DNA from: a virus
Reading direction: 5' to 3' (one strand)
Length of the DNA: 61,612 nt
Virus record (IMG/VR): IMGVR_UViG_3300046313_000168
Location: 1 to 61,612 of that record
The notes beneath the pieces are model-generated. The model was not told the origin of the DNA and searched no databases. It was given only the letters and a program-made list of their open reading frames with translations. The position numbers were made by a program, and so were the translations under genes. Shown piece after piece: positions 36,760-46,021 of the stretch (positions are counted from its first letter, which is position 1; each line of letters starts with the position of its first letter).

Positions 36760-37086
36760 TCAAACAGCTTTTTCTAAACCGTGTACACGAATAGACACGT
36801 TGCTAGAACTGGCTTGGAAGAACATCTTCTCGCCAGGACTCATAGTCATACAGCTACGTTCAACGATGCCGCCGTCCTGAGGGATCTTGGCATTGAAGTC
36901 AACGAAGTCAGCAGGAGATGGAGTTTCACTTGTGGTGATAGCCACTTTAAGGAACACGTCTACTGTGTCCATGTTCAAAGCGTTATAACTGGCAGTAGTG
37001 AACACCACACCAGTAGAAGGTACTTCATACACCTTCACAAAGTTGTTAGCTATAGCCATAGCTTTACCAAGCAAACCGTTTGCCAT
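36760..37086 (-). CDS. Small fibre-associated structural protein
   Basis: 108 residues, SD CAGGAG. Beta-rich, with VYEVPSTGVVFTTASYNAL and a final RVHGLEKAV. The pattern fits small fibre- or spike-decorating proteins whose stop lies close to the next gene (16 bases). No catalytic motif. Its role is inferred from its place between two fibre-type genes. Confidence 0.5.
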   Translation of the reverse strand: MANGLLGKAMAIANNFVKVYEVPSTGVVFTTASYNALNMDTVDVFLKVAITTSETPSPADFVDFNAKIPQDGGIVERSCMTMSPGEKMFFQASSSNVSIRVHGLEKAV

Positions 37087-37111
37087 AATAAACTCCTGAT
37101 CTCAAAAAATG

Positions 37112-37789
37112 TTAGGGTGTGTTAAACTGATTAAAAAACATAACCAGTTGTCTGAGAGTGATGTACTTCTCTACTGGAGCAGCAGACAATACTTCGGCAT
37201 CGGAAGCCACAGGTAAGTTTTGAACATTACCCAAACCCACTACGATCTTATCTGGTGCTGGTCTGTTAAGAATCTGAGTGGCGATACCATTAATAGCCGT
37301 AATCAGTTCTAGATGTCCGTAAACATAATCTAAGTTCTGATCGTGGTTAATAGGTGGAAAAGCACTGGGTTTGTCTGTGACGACATCCCAGACTGTGGTT
37401 CTTGGGTTATAGGCCATAGTGGCCAATCTCTCAAGAACATAATTATAATTAGCTGTCCATTCACCGCCGATAGTCTGATACGTTACTCGTAGAGTGCCGT
37501 TGGGGAAGTCAGTGTTAAAACTGATGCCGCCATACAGCATTTTTCCGATAGATCTAGCCGCTCCTATATACGGTAGAGTAAGCATGTAATGCTGGTTCTC
37601 TACCATAGGTGTAATCACACCACCTGGACCCTCGTGTGAAACACTGAGATTATCCAGATAAAATGGTGCGAAATTAGGGATTATGATCCTATAACGCGAA
37701 TTGTTGACTTCGGTAAAAGTGTGTAGCTCATTAACGATTTTGTTACTGAGCAATAGGCCAGTCGTGTCTAAAGGGTACGTTGACGGCAT
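37112..37789 (-). CDS. Fibre- or baseplate-associated structural protein
   Basis: 225 residues from MPSTYPLDTTGLLLSNKIVN. The ATG at 37789 is chosen over an upstream TTG at 37831, because AGGA precedes it and this removes an overlap with the divergent gene. The opening (YPLDTTG...SNKIVNELHTF), then IIPNFAPFYLDNLSV and YQTIGGEWTANY, follows a pattern common to tail-fibre connecting proteins of large myoviruses. It is first in the minus-strand fibre run. Confidence 0.55.
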   Translation of the reverse strand: MPSTYPLDTTGLLLSNKIVNELHTFTEVNNSRYRIIIPNFAPFYLDNLSVSHEGPGGVITPMVENQHYMLTLPYIGAARSIGKMLYGGISFNTDFPNGTLRVTYQTIGGEWTANYNYVLERLATMAYNPRTTVWDVVTDKPSAFPPINHDQNLDYVYGHLELITAINGIATQILNRPAPDKIVVGLGNVQNLPVASDAEVLSAAPVEKYITLRQLVMFFNQFNTP

Positions 37790-37834
37790 AAAAGTTCTTC
37801 CTGAAGTTGACCATCCGATTTGGAGAAACAAGAA

Positions 37835-39091
37835 ATGTACAGCTACGTAAAAGCGGTGTGTTTAGCACGCACTGCCGGATCACAATGGATAGAGCAGAAT
37901 ATATCGAACCATGTTGTGTTCTCTATCTACGACACTTTCGCTAAGGTGTACATCGAATTGAGCTTACCAGCTCTTCCTCAGAATATATACATCGACCTAG
38001 ACACACTCAGATCAGAGTTTTCCAGCTTTGCTGGAACTCTGAATGAAATGCTTGTTTTATTAGGATCTAGAACATTAGAAACTGTTCCTCAGTTCCCTAA
38101 CACAGAAGTTAAGTTTGTGAAGTATTGTGATGCGGTTCGAGCCAGATATAAAATAGATATCTGTAGAATAGGCGTCAATCTTCCTGCAAATTACCCTGCA
38201 GAAGATAAACCTGATTTGGTTTTGACCAGACCTATTTATAGCACAGACATGTCTCTCATTCACAGCCACTGTTTAGTGACTGTGAATGGATTTGTGCATA
38301 TGACTGATACTGACGGTGAAAAAGCTTACGTGGTAGATGGCGGTAAAACACTTCAACACTCACGTATGAATAAACTAGGCATCATCAGTTTTCTAGATGT
38401 GGGTAGACTCACCAAGATAAAACTGAACCCAGGTAACATCATACCTCAAACCCCCTCTGGTAACTTGGTAGATAGAACATTCTTTAGTGTAGATGCGGAT
38501 TTAACTAGAAAGTCTTGCATACTTATACTGGGTGGGTACATAGTCATGCCTGAGCAAGGAGTCTTCTGGCAAACAGGTACCAATACTTTTGCTTTAGATT
38601 GGACCAAGATACCTCATATTGAACGTATCTATGAATCAGGCAAGACTTTGAATCTGAGTTCTTTAAACCTAAATGCAGATCTCCTCAACCCTAATCTGTT
38701 TAGTTTACCAGAGATGATCAGCAATACCACACTAACTAAGTACATGACTTTAAGTCAAAGCTTTTTAGTGGTAGTGGATAAAGAGTTCTTAGTGACTAAG
38801 AAGATACCTATAAAGCATTCTAATATGCCAGGTATGTTCATAGCTTATCAAGATCCTTCTTATCCTCTATTTGTGGGACATGGTAAGATCGCTGAGTATT
38901 GGAAAACACATGAAGGTGATAATCAGAGATGGGCCGTTACAGTAGCCGATAGCTATTATCAGAATTTCATTATCTCTCAACAGAACACAACCAACCTGAA
39001 CTTAGTTAACAACAACGAAGTTAATCAAAGAAGTTTTTATAACTCCAGAGGTAACATGTTAGAGATATCTGGTTACAACCTCACACCTTAA
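37835..39091 (+). CDS. Probable fibre or tail structural protein
   Basis: 418 residues from MYSYVKAVCLARTAGSQWIE. The ATG at 37835 with SD GGAG is chosen over a TTG at 37820. Beta-rich, with no catalytic motif recognised; the middle has PGNIIPQTPSGNLVDRTFFS. It is followed after 10 bases by the large fibre gene, so the two are likely cotranscribed. The start is 45 bases from the divergent structural gene. Confidence 0.5.
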   Translation: MYSYVKAVCLARTAGSQWIEQNISNHVVFSIYDTFAKVYIELSLPALPQNIYIDLDTLRSEFSSFAGTLNEMLVLLGSRTLETVPQFPNTEVKFVKYCDAVRARYKIDICRIGVNLPANYPAEDKPDLVLTRPIYSTDMSLIHSHCLVTVNGFVHMTDTDGEKAYVVDGGKTLQHSRMNKLGIISFLDVGRLTKIKLNPGNIIPQTPSGNLVDRTFFSVDADLTRKSCILILGGYIVMPEQGVFWQTGTNTFALDWTKIPHIERIYESGKTLNLSSLNLNADLLNPNLFSLPEMISNTTLTKYMTLSQSFLVVVDKEFLVTKKIPIKHSNMPGMFIAYQDPSYPLFVGHGKIAEYWKTHEGDNQRWAVTVADSYYQNFIISQQNTTNLNLVNNNEVNQRSFYNSRGNMLEISGYNLTP

Positions 39092-39101
39092 GAGAAACAA
39101 A

Positions 39102-42100
39102 ATGAGTAAACATATTTATAAAAATGATTCTGGTAGTTCTTCTTATATAGCCAGTATAAGTAACGGCGGTACAGGTGGGGCTAGTGCTACACAGGCTGCT
39201 GATAAGCTAGGTCTTTTGACCACAGACATGTTAGGCGTAGAGAAAGGTCTGGCTTTATTGGAATCTGTGAGTGGTCAACCTGTGTTGTCTATGGTAACTC
39301 TAGGTGATGAAGCCATCGTTAATAGAGTATCTGTGATTGGCTTAACCAATGCAGATATCAACACACAGCAAACTTACACCATTGTCAACTACGACAGTTT
39401 TACTAAGTATGCTGTTGTAGCTATTAATGGCAGTGTGGATAGTGTCAATGGTGCTGAAATACGCTACACCACTCCAGCTGTACCTGGTGAGTGTGGTTTT
39501 ACCATTAACGGACAGAAGATATTGTTGAGAGCTATCGCTGGTGCTTATGTTAATCCACCCACGATCACATCTCCTGTTAATAACAGTTTGGATAAAGGGC
39601 CTGATGTTACTATCACGACATCTCCTTTTCAAACCACAGGCGGTACAGATAACCATCTGAGTACAGATTACCACATAGCTGAAGATCCTTTGTTTGAAAC
39701 TGGATTTGTGGCTTACAGTAATCAGATCGCAGGTAAAACATCTTTTACAATACCGAGTCTGCAAGCTGTCAAGACTTACTATATAAGAGCCAGACATCGT
39801 GGTGAAATGCTGTCTGTGAGCGGATGGTCTGCTGTGGCGATGTTTACTACGAAAACAGTATACAAACCTAACAAACCTTCTATCACATCCCCTCTGAATG
39901 CTCAGGAAGGATTAGGTCCTAATCTGACAGCTACTTCCTCAGCTTATAGCTTAACTGGAAGCAGTGAGAGCTTACTGGCAGATGTGGAATGGCAACTGTC
40001 TAAGTCTAATACATTCAGTCCTTTGATTAACAGCTCTTCTGAGACTGGGCTGAATGCTATTTGGAACAGCATAGATTATTCAAGTACTTATTATCTTCGG
40101 ATAAGACATACATCTAACATCGGTACTGCCCCTAGTGATTGGAGTGATGTTATAAGTTTTATGTCTGGAGCTATCCCTAATCCAAATACTCCCACTATCA
40201 CAGCTCCTGTAGGTCAACAGGATATCGATCTGATATTGACAGCAGATGCATTTCACAGTGATGTGGGTGAGACTCATGCATCTTCCACATGGCAGATCTC
40301 TACAGACAGTAGTTTTGCCACAATAGTGAGTACCAAGTCTGTAACCAACAGCACGACTCACCTGACTACTTATACAGTATTAGGTCTGAATACAGCTACT
40401 ACTTATTACGCAAGAGTTTCTTATAAATCTGATCAAGGTAGAAGCAGTGCTTTTAGCGCTCCTGTTAGCTTTAACACCTTAGGTGTTTTGGTAGATACTC
40501 CTACGATCACATTTGTGAGCGGTGCTGATCCTTATTTGAATGCTTTGTCTAGTTACTATGTAGCTAACGATTCTGCTGGTCCTGTCAGTAAAATGCATTG
40601 GCAAGTCTACACCACTTCTGATTTCACATCTGGTGTTGTCTACGATCAAGAAGACAACTATAACGGTACAGGTAATCCTTCCTTAACTGGTATCTATTTA
40701 CCACCTAGTACGGTTCTGTATTTCAGAATGCGTTACAAATCTGCTAATGGTTTTTATAGTGGATACTCTAACGTATTGACTTCTACTTCTAGATCATATC
40801 TAACACCCCCTACTTTAAACACAGCTACTGTAGCAGAAGCAACAGGTACGTTTAGCTGGAACAGAGGTAGTAATACCGTCGTTGGTGTTGCCACTTCTTA
40901 CAGATTTAGTCTTTATCCAACTTCTGATTTTTCCGGTGTTGGTGTGGATATAAATACAGCATCCAGTACAATTAATGCTACTTTGGTTTATGATACTACT
41001 TACTACTGGAAAGTAGAACAGACAGATACCTTAACTTCTGCTGGATATACTGAAGTGAAAACTTCCACCACAGGTACTGTCAGTGTAGGTGCGCAACCTG
41101 ATGTAGTTTACACTCTAACTTCTAGTGTTGATACTTATAACGAAGGTGAATCTGCTGTATTTATTTTGACTAAAAGCAGAGAAGATACTTCTGGTGACTT
41201 CTTAACTTTCAGTGGGGATGCTGGTAATGTCGCTGATATTAACTACTTATTAGAGAACACTTTGTCTTTTGGGGCAGGAATTGACGCACAACTAATTGTA
41301 ACTGTACCTTTATTAGCTGATAACTTTACAGACGGTGATAAAATACTTACAGCTAACTGGAGAACTGGATCTATCACAGGTCCTATTGTAGCTAGTAAGT
41401 CAATCACTGTAGTAGACGTTTCTTTAACACCGGTTACACAACCTAGTGTCCAGCAACCTACCTTAACATTCACTGATAATACAGGTCCTAATTTATCAAT
41501 TCTGGCAACTGATTACTCAGCTAATGCTGAAGCAGGTGTTTTAGAAACGGTGATATGGCAATGGTCTTCAGATGCTACATTTACTGTTGTGGATGGTGAG
41601 CACCGAATTGACAGCACTGGTTCTACTGGTTATGATTTTAACAACACTGATTATAGAGTTTTAAATAACATATACCTACCGCCTGGCACTACAATTTATA
41701 TTAGGGTTACATACATATCAGCATCTGCAACAAATGCAGTATCCAATTTCATAAGCGGTTCTATAGCTTCTGGTGCTTATATCACAGCAGGTACTATAAC
41801 AAATCCAGCTAATGATAGTTTAGACTTTGATCCTATTTACGGTAGTTTGGACACTCCTATCTCCTCGACTCAATTTAGTCTTTTTCCAGGTTCTCAAAGC
41901 ACAACCTTTTTAAACATATGGAAAGCTGGGTGGAGTGAACAATCTGCTCAAGAATGGATGACATCCCCAATAGTAGATTATCCTGGACATGAATTTGGTT
42001 TATTGAACTTGGAATACGACACTCAGTATAATGCAAGAATACGAACAGTGGCTTCAGCTGATTTCTTCTCAGGTAACGCAATAGTATCCGCACAAAGCCC

Positions 42101-42584
42101 TATAACTACATTTAGAACAAAAGTATGTGACGTTTATTCTACCGCATCTATAGTCGCATCTATGACATCGCCGACGACAATGTCTGGTTATATACCTAAA
42201 AATAATCCTAACGATATATGGGTAGGTTGGGGCGCTAATACTGCTGATAACACTATGAACGCCACATATATGTTAGCATCAGCAAGCGCACCGCAAACAG
42301 CTATAGATCAAGCTATGGCTTTGTATGGTGGTAACGTTAAGATGCGTACCTATGAGTACTTACTTGGTTTGAACGGTGTTACATACAGTGCTTCAGAACT
42401 TAGTACTAATGCGGGTAGTTATTTGTACTGGTTCAGTGTAAATCTTGCTAATGCCTCAAGTGATGGACACAACGTCTCTATCACAAATAATTCTTTATGG
42501 CAATTGACATTTAATATAGATGGTACATTCACAGGCGTTTACGCTGGTGAGATAGTTCCTAGTGATTTTGGTGGCCCTCCATAA
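39102..42584 (+). CDS. Long tail fibre of repeated immunoglobulin-like domains
   Basis: 1160 residues, weak SD AGAGAAA. The N-terminus (SISNGGTGGASATQAADKLG) is a common fibre attachment motif. A domain at about 85-148 (QQTYTIVNYDSFTKYAVVAI) is shared with the fibre at 34567. Then follow about six fibronectin III-like repeats, each marked by TYYIRARH- or YYLRIRH-type strands and an IT-x-P-x-N start. A Calx-beta-like domain lies near 665-770 (YTLTSSVDTYNEGESAVFIL). The last 150 residues are distinct and are probably the receptor-binding end. It ends at a strong convergent terminator. Confidence 0.8.
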   Translation: MSKHIYKNDSGSSSYIASISNGGTGGASATQAADKLGLLTTDMLGVEKGLALLESVSGQPVLSMVTLGDEAIVNRVSVIGLTNADINTQQTYTIVNYDSFTKYAVVAINGSVDSVNGAEIRYTTPAVPGECGFTINGQKILLRAIAGAYVNPPTITSPVNNSLDKGPDVTITTSPFQTTGGTDNHLSTDYHIAEDPLFETGFVAYSNQIAGKTSFTIPSLQAVKTYYIRARHRGEMLSVSGWSAVAMFTTKTVYKPNKPSITSPLNAQEGLGPNLTATSSAYSLTGSSESLLADVEWQLSKSNTFSPLINSSSETGLNAIWNSIDYSSTYYLRIRHTSNIGTAPSDWSDVISFMSGAIPNPNTPTITAPVGQQDIDLILTADAFHSDVGETHASSTWQISTDSSFATIVSTKSVTNSTTHLTTYTVLGLNTATTYYARVSYKSDQGRSSAFSAPVSFNTLGVLVDTPTITFVSGADPYLNALSSYYVANDSAGPVSKMHWQVYTTSDFTSGVVYDQEDNYNGTGNPSLTGIYLPPSTVLYFRMRYKSANGFYSGYSNVLTSTSRSYLTPPTLNTATVAEATGTFSWNRGSNTVVGVATSYRFSLYPTSDFSGVGVDINTASSTINATLVYDTTYYWKVEQTDTLTSAGYTEVKTSTTGTVSVGAQPDVVYTLTSSVDTYNEGESAVFILTKSREDTSGDFLTFSGDAGNVADINYLLENTLSFGAGIDAQLIVTVPLLADNFTDGDKILTANWRTGSITGPIVASKSITVVDVSLTPVTQPSVQQPTLTFTDNTGPNLSILATDYSANAEAGVLETVIWQWSSDATFTVVDGEHRIDSTGSTGYDFNNTDYRVLNNIYLPPGTTIYIRVTYISASATNAVSNFISGSIASGAYITAGTITNPANDSLDFDPIYGSLDTPISSTQFSLFPGSQSTTFLNIWKAGWSEQSAQEWMTSPIVDYPGHEFGLLNLEYDTQYNARIRTVASADFFSGNAIVSAQSPITTFRTKVCDVYSTASIVASMTSPTTMSGYIPKNNPNDIWVGWGANTADNTMNATYMLASASAPQTAIDQAMALYGGNVKMRTYEYLLGLNGVTYSASELSTNAGSYLYWFSVNLANASSDGHNVSITNNSLWQLTFNIDGTFTGVYAGEIVPSDFGGPP

Positions 42585-42586
42585 TC

Positions 42587-42637
42587 AGAGCATAGTCCTA
42601 TACCAGACCCTAGGGTCTGGTATAGGAGTTATGCTCT
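42587..42637. terminator. Convergent terminator with a very long stem
   Basis: The two arms AGAGCATA..TCCTATACCAGACC and GGTCTGGTATAGGA..TATGCTCT pair over more than 20 bases with one small internal loop. The flank is TATTTTAACT on the plus strand. It separates the long fibre gene (plus) from the minus gene ending at 42641. Confidence 0.9.
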
Positions 42638-42640
42638 ATT

Positions 42641-43057
42641 TTAACTAAAACCCAAAAGTATAGCCATAAGCTCAGCGGCAGTTTTAAAGAAAGATGTTAT
42701 GTCGTCACCTTCTCTGAGTTCTAATATGGCTTTTATAGCTGCTACGCTAAACACCAATACAGTAACTACAGTAGCGCTTATAAGTGCCCAACGTATAACA
42801 GCAGAACGCTTCAAATCATCTTTTGCTTTTAGCAATTCTAATTCAGCTCTAACTGTATCAGCTTTATGATCTTCTATCTCTTCACCCTCAGCAAAATGAG
42901 TATCTACCATATCTTCCAATATAGCGATCTTTTCTTGCTTGGATAAAGTCTCGAAAATAGGTAAGATGTTTTCTCTCACATCCCCATCATGATCGTCGTT
43001 AGCATGAGACTTGATTCTCAGTAAAGCACTTTTAAACTTACTTACATTATCGGACAT
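42641..43057 (-). CDS. Small membrane-anchored protein
   Basis: 138 residues, SD CAGGAG. An acidic helical N-terminal 85 residues (IFETLSKQEKIAILEDMVD) are followed by a strong membrane segment at about 88-112 (WALISATVVTVLVFSVAAI) and a second weaker hydrophobic stretch at the C-terminus (FFKTAAELMAILLGFS). It lies in a minus-strand run with the spanins, so a lysis role (holin-like or antiholin-like) is possible but unproven. Confidence 0.5.
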   Translation of the reverse strand: MSDNVSKFKSALLRIKSHANDDHDGDVRENILPIFETLSKQEKIAILEDMVDTHFAEGEEIEDHKADTVRAELELLKAKDDLKRSAVIRWALISATVVTVLVFSVAAIKAILELREGDDITSFFKTAAELMAILLGFS

Positions 43058-43058
43058 G

Positions 43059-43814
43059 TTAAGACTCCTGTGTAGGCAGAGGCTGTGCCTGAGCAGGCTG
43101 TGCTATTTTCTGAGCTTCGGGGGTCTCATCAAAAGGTGGTAGATTCCATTCATTATCCCAGATCTTACCCATGAGTTCTTTTTCAGCTGGTACTTGAGAA
43201 CTACCCAACATACTTTTCTCAGGTTTAAAGGGAAGATGAGAAACCTTCAGGATAACTCTAACAGGTTTACCCTCAGACTTTTCATTGATCAAAGGCAGTA
43301 TGGTATCTAACTCCACATCGATCTTACACCATTCAGACTCAGTACCGTCTTTCTTCTTATAGACATCTACTTCATAGGTCAGATTAGGCAAGACGATGAC
43401 AGTCGTAGATCCGTCTTCTTTAACCAACTTCATCTCTACAGATTTAGAGTGGAAGACGTATCTGGATTTTTTTAAACGTTTCTTAGCTACGTTTCTGAAA
43501 CCTTCAAAGAAGTCTTGATCTATAGCAATATTATACTCTGTGTTGTTTTGCAGAGCCTTATCACCATCCTTCTTAACCTTGTATGTAAAAGTATAAGAAG
43601 TCTCAGTATTCTTAACTTCTTTTCTAACCCTACATCTGACACCGTTCATGAACTCACTTTCGATTTGTTCTTGTTCGATGACCTGAGAGGCTTGTTTCAA
43701 ACCTTCGGGATTGGTAATGTGAGCATAGATAGCTACTTCGATTTCACTGTTTAACTTACTTTGATTAACAGCATCATCTTCAAAAGCTAACTGCAGCATG
43801 TTAAATAATTTCAT
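43059..43814 (-). CDS. CYTH/triphosphate-tunnel-fold candidate
   Basis: 251 residues, SD AAAGGA. The order of charged residues follows the CYTH (triphosphate tunnel) fold: EIEV at 24-27 (the ExE start), RCRVRK at 60-65, YTFTYKVKKDG at 74-84, NTEYNI at 91-96, KKRLKKSRYVF at 111-121, YEVDVY at 147-152 and KIDVELD at 164-170. Such proteins hydrolyse triphosphates or modify RNA 5' ends or nucleotides by lining a tunnel with paired Glu, Lys and Arg. The Pro/Gln-rich tail looks disordered. The assignment comes from pattern reading, not from a search. Lies between a membrane protein and the spanins. Confidence 0.55.
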   Translation of the reverse strand: MKLFNMLQLAFEDDAVNQSKLNSEIEVAIYAHITNPEGLKQASQVIEQEQIESEFMNGVRCRVRKEVKNTETSYTFTYKVKKDGDKALQNNTEYNIAIDQDFFEGFRNVAKKRLKKSRYVFHSKSVEMKLVKEDGSTTVIVLPNLTYEVDVYKKKDGTESEWCKIDVELDTILPLINEKSEGKPVRVILKVSHLPFKPEKSMLGSSQVPAEKELMGKIWDNEWNLPPFDETPEAQKIAQPAQAQPLPTQES

Positions 43815-43824
43815 AGATATCCTT

Positions 43825-44538
43825 TTACCACTTTGAGAAAGCTGGTTTGTGCTCTAAAGAAAGTAAAGCAGCAGATATTTTCTTTACTTCTTTGAACTCT
43901 TTCTCAGAGATCGCTGTGTGTAAAATTTGCCGCTTAGGTAAGCTGTGATTCACCACAAGCTTATGGTAACCCTTAGGTAAGAACAGATCATCTTTATAGA
44001 AGAGTCCTTCTGGGTTCTCTATTTCTACAAACCAGGTAATTATGATCGCACTGTTGACTAGACCACCTTTACCTTGTAGGAGTAAATCTGCAAAAACTAT
44101 TTTACCTACTGTACGCTGATTGATGTTCGTGTGATCCTTGTCATACCCTACTATCCAGTGCTCTCTTGTTCTATCAGCATCTGGTACCAGAGTCTTATCA
44201 GGTATCAGAGCAGCTTCAAAATCAAGTCTAGAAATGACATAGCCATTTTTGAACTTATCAGAATCCATCAAAGTTTTATCAGCTAGGATGTCATCCAGAA
44301 AAACCGCATACCCGTTAAGACAATCTTCTATATTCATAGAAGCACTTATACGAGGTACTGTTCTATCTTCCCCTGGTGTGGCCTTATAAGGCATTAAAGG
44401 ATAGAAACTGTCAGGTGGATTCTTATCTATGCGTATTAAAAAAGGCTGAAGAGTCTGTGTCTTATCCACCACAGTGAAGTTTTTCAACTTCTGAGGAGTT
44501 TGATTCTTTATGTATTCCTTGAGATTATCTTTAGACAT
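43825..44538 (-). CDS. Unknown protein
   Basis: 237 residues, SD GAGG. The central part contains SMNIEDCLNGYAVFLDDILAD and REHWIVGYDKDHTNINQRTV, then GGLVNSAIIITWFVEIENPEG; the fold is probably alpha/beta. No family was recognised. It sits two bases downstream of the outer-membrane spanin gene in the same run. Confidence 0.5.
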   Translation of the reverse strand: MSKDNLKEYIKNQTPQKLKNFTVVDKTQTLQPFLIRIDKNPPDSFYPLMPYKATPGEDRTVPRISASMNIEDCLNGYAVFLDDILADKTLMDSDKFKNGYVISRLDFEAALIPDKTLVPDADRTREHWIVGYDKDHTNINQRTVGKIVFADLLLQGKGGLVNSAIIITWFVEIENPEGLFYKDDLFLPKGYHKLVVNHSLPKRQILHTAISEKEFKEVKKISAALLSLEHKPAFSKW

Positions 44539-44539
44539 A

Positions 44540-44869
44540 CTACTTAACCTCTAGCTTCTTAAGCATATCTCGTTGAAAGTCTCTGGCTTTACCCATCTGA
44601 CTATTACAATCTTTCAGATGTTTGTTAAGAGTAACAGAATGATTAATTAAAAGACTTTCCCTACCTTTATCCCCAGCAGACATATATTCTGTCTTGCTAG
44701 GTGGGGTGGATATTTCACAATCTTTGAGTAGCTCATTAGGAATAGTGATATAACTGTATTCAGTTTTAATCACAGTCACAGGCTCAGTTCTAAATGTAGA
44801 GCAGCCCATAATACCCACGGTGGAAATCACCACCATTAAACGCCAGTAGCTGTACCAGATTTGAAACAT
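44540..44869 (-). CDS. Outer-membrane spanin lipoprotein (Rz1-like)
   Basis: 109 residues. The signal peptide ends in a lipobox, VGIMGCS, with Cys22 as the probable lipidated residue, so the protein would be anchored in the outer membrane. The mature part is short and helical at its end (RDFQRDMLKKLEVK). It overlaps the end of the inner-membrane spanin gene by 34 bases in another frame, an arrangement typical of Rz/Rz1 pairs. It acts with the inner spanin to fuse the membranes at lysis. SD GGAGATGAGAA. Confidence 0.8.
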   Translation of the reverse strand: MFQIWYSYWRLMVVISTVGIMGCSTFRTEPVTVIKTEYSYITIPNELLKDCEISTPPSKTEYMSAGDKGRESLLINHSVTLNKHLKDCNSQMGKARDFQRDMLKKLEVK

Positions 44870-45351
44870 TTCTCATCTCCATCACAAAAAGATTCCCACA
44901 AAGCCTCGATATTTACTTCACTTGCCTTTTCACGGTAAGCTTCAACATCCGTATCTGTAACACCAGGATCTGTATCTAATCCTTCGATGTCTTTAATACC
45001 TTTAGATTTCTGAAGATCAGAAATTCTTTTATCCTTTTTAGCCAGTATAGTTACAGTACGTTTATCACGCTGGCTTAACTCAGTTGTCAATTCCAAAGTC
45101 AATTTCTCAGAAATAGCGATGCGGTTCTGAAGTATGTTAACTTCTTTGTCTTTAGAAGCAACAACTGCTTTCATGTCTTCTATGACTTTGTTTTGTTTCT
45201 CTAGTTCTACCTTAAGACTAGCCACAGTCTCAAAGCCAAACTTTTCCCTGATCTGGTCCATGTTAAAAAACATGAATAAAGATATCAGAAAAGTGAGCAT
45301 GATAACCAAGTACAGACCGTACTTCTTACCTGCAAATAAAGCGGTTAACAT
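44836..45351 (-). CDS. Inner-membrane spanin (Rz-like)
   Basis: 171 residues. One membrane segment at about 10-30 (YGLYLVIMLTFLISLFMFF) is followed by a long coiled coil (FETVASLKVELEKQNKVIED to about residue 110), the usual i-spanin build. Two Cys near 155-161 could form disulfides between partners. The start overlaps the end of the RuvC-like gene by 7 bases. Together with the lipoprotein at 44540 it forms a complete spanin pair, which points to a Gram-negative host. Confidence 0.8.
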   Translation of the reverse strand: MLTALFAGKKYGLYLVIMLTFLISLFMFFNMDQIREKFGFETVASLKVELEKQNKVIEDMKAVVASKDKEVNILQNRIAISEKLTLELTTELSQRDKRTVTILAKKDKRISDLQKSKGIKDIEGLDTDPGVTDTDVEAYREKASEVNIEALWESFCDGDEKCFKSGTATGV

Positions 45352-45929
45352 AAGTTCATTTCTCCATTGTTCTTAATGAAAGTATAGCCTATAGCTATAG
45401 AGTCTATAGCGTGTTCATCCAGACTATCTAAACTAACCTTTAACACAGGTAGTATTAAAGGATTCCTAAGGATAGCTTCCTTAACAGAACCTTTGTCGCT
45501 GCTCATAGTAGCCCCTATGGTTTTCTTAACCACCATAGGTTCTATGGTTCTGAAGAGTGTGTTGTGATTATGGGTTATGACACAATCATGCAGATGACTT
45601 ATTACCTCTACTAAAGAAGCATAAGCACTGGGTCTAAAGCTTGAATAGAAAGGACTTTCACAAGCCACCACTACAGGGTTATAGGTTCTGATCACATTTG
45701 AAAAAGCATTCTTAAGTCTATACAACTTAAATACTCTTTCAGGATGATAGTCTTCTTCAAACTCTATTGTATTTTCAAGATGTTCGTTAACCAGAGTAAA
45801 GGCAGTTATACTAACTACTTTCTTGCTCATCATGTCAATTTCGTAGACTGAAACACCTGTTCTATTTAACCCTGGATCCACAGACACCATGTTATACGAT
45901 TTAAAGCCATCAGGTATATCTAGAGGCAT
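45345..45929 (-). CDS. RuvC-like Holliday junction resolvase
   Basis: 194 residues, SD AAGGTAAG. RuvC-type active-site acids are visible: Asp18 (SVDPGLNRTG), Glu near 91 (ACESPF) and the Asp pair near the end (SLDEHAIDSIAIGY). A K-K pair near 133 (PMVVKKTIGA) fits the RuvC basic loop. It would resolve four-way DNA junctions before packaging. It is at the head of the run that leads into the spanins, an unusual neighbour for a resolvase. Confidence 0.85.
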   Translation of the reverse strand: MPLDIPDGFKSYNMVSVDPGLNRTGVSVYEIDMMSKKVVSITAFTLVNEHLENTIEFEEDYHPERVFKLYRLKNAFSNVIRTYNPVVVACESPFYSSFRPSAYASLVEVISHLHDCVITHNHNTLFRTIEPMVVKKTIGATMSSDKGSVKEAILRNPLILPVLKVSLDSLDEHAIDSIAIGYTFIKNNGEMNLC

Positions 45930-45982
45930 AAGACTTACCTTTTTTATTTAATACAATTTCATAGCATATAAAAACAGGGTAA

Positions 45983-46018
45983 ATATCTGACTGAGCCTTC
46001 AGTGGCTCAGTCAGATAT
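45983..46018 (-). terminator. Hairpin after the 279-codon structural gene
   Basis: A perfect stem (ATATCTGACTGAGCC with GGCTCAGTCAGATAT) begins a few bases after the stop at 46022. On the minus strand the T-tract is delayed (TTACCCTGTTTTTATA), so termination may be partial. Downstream TTTTATATGCTATG could be a late-type promoter (TATG) for the RuvC gene. Confidence 0.75.
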
Positions 46019-46021
46019 GGT

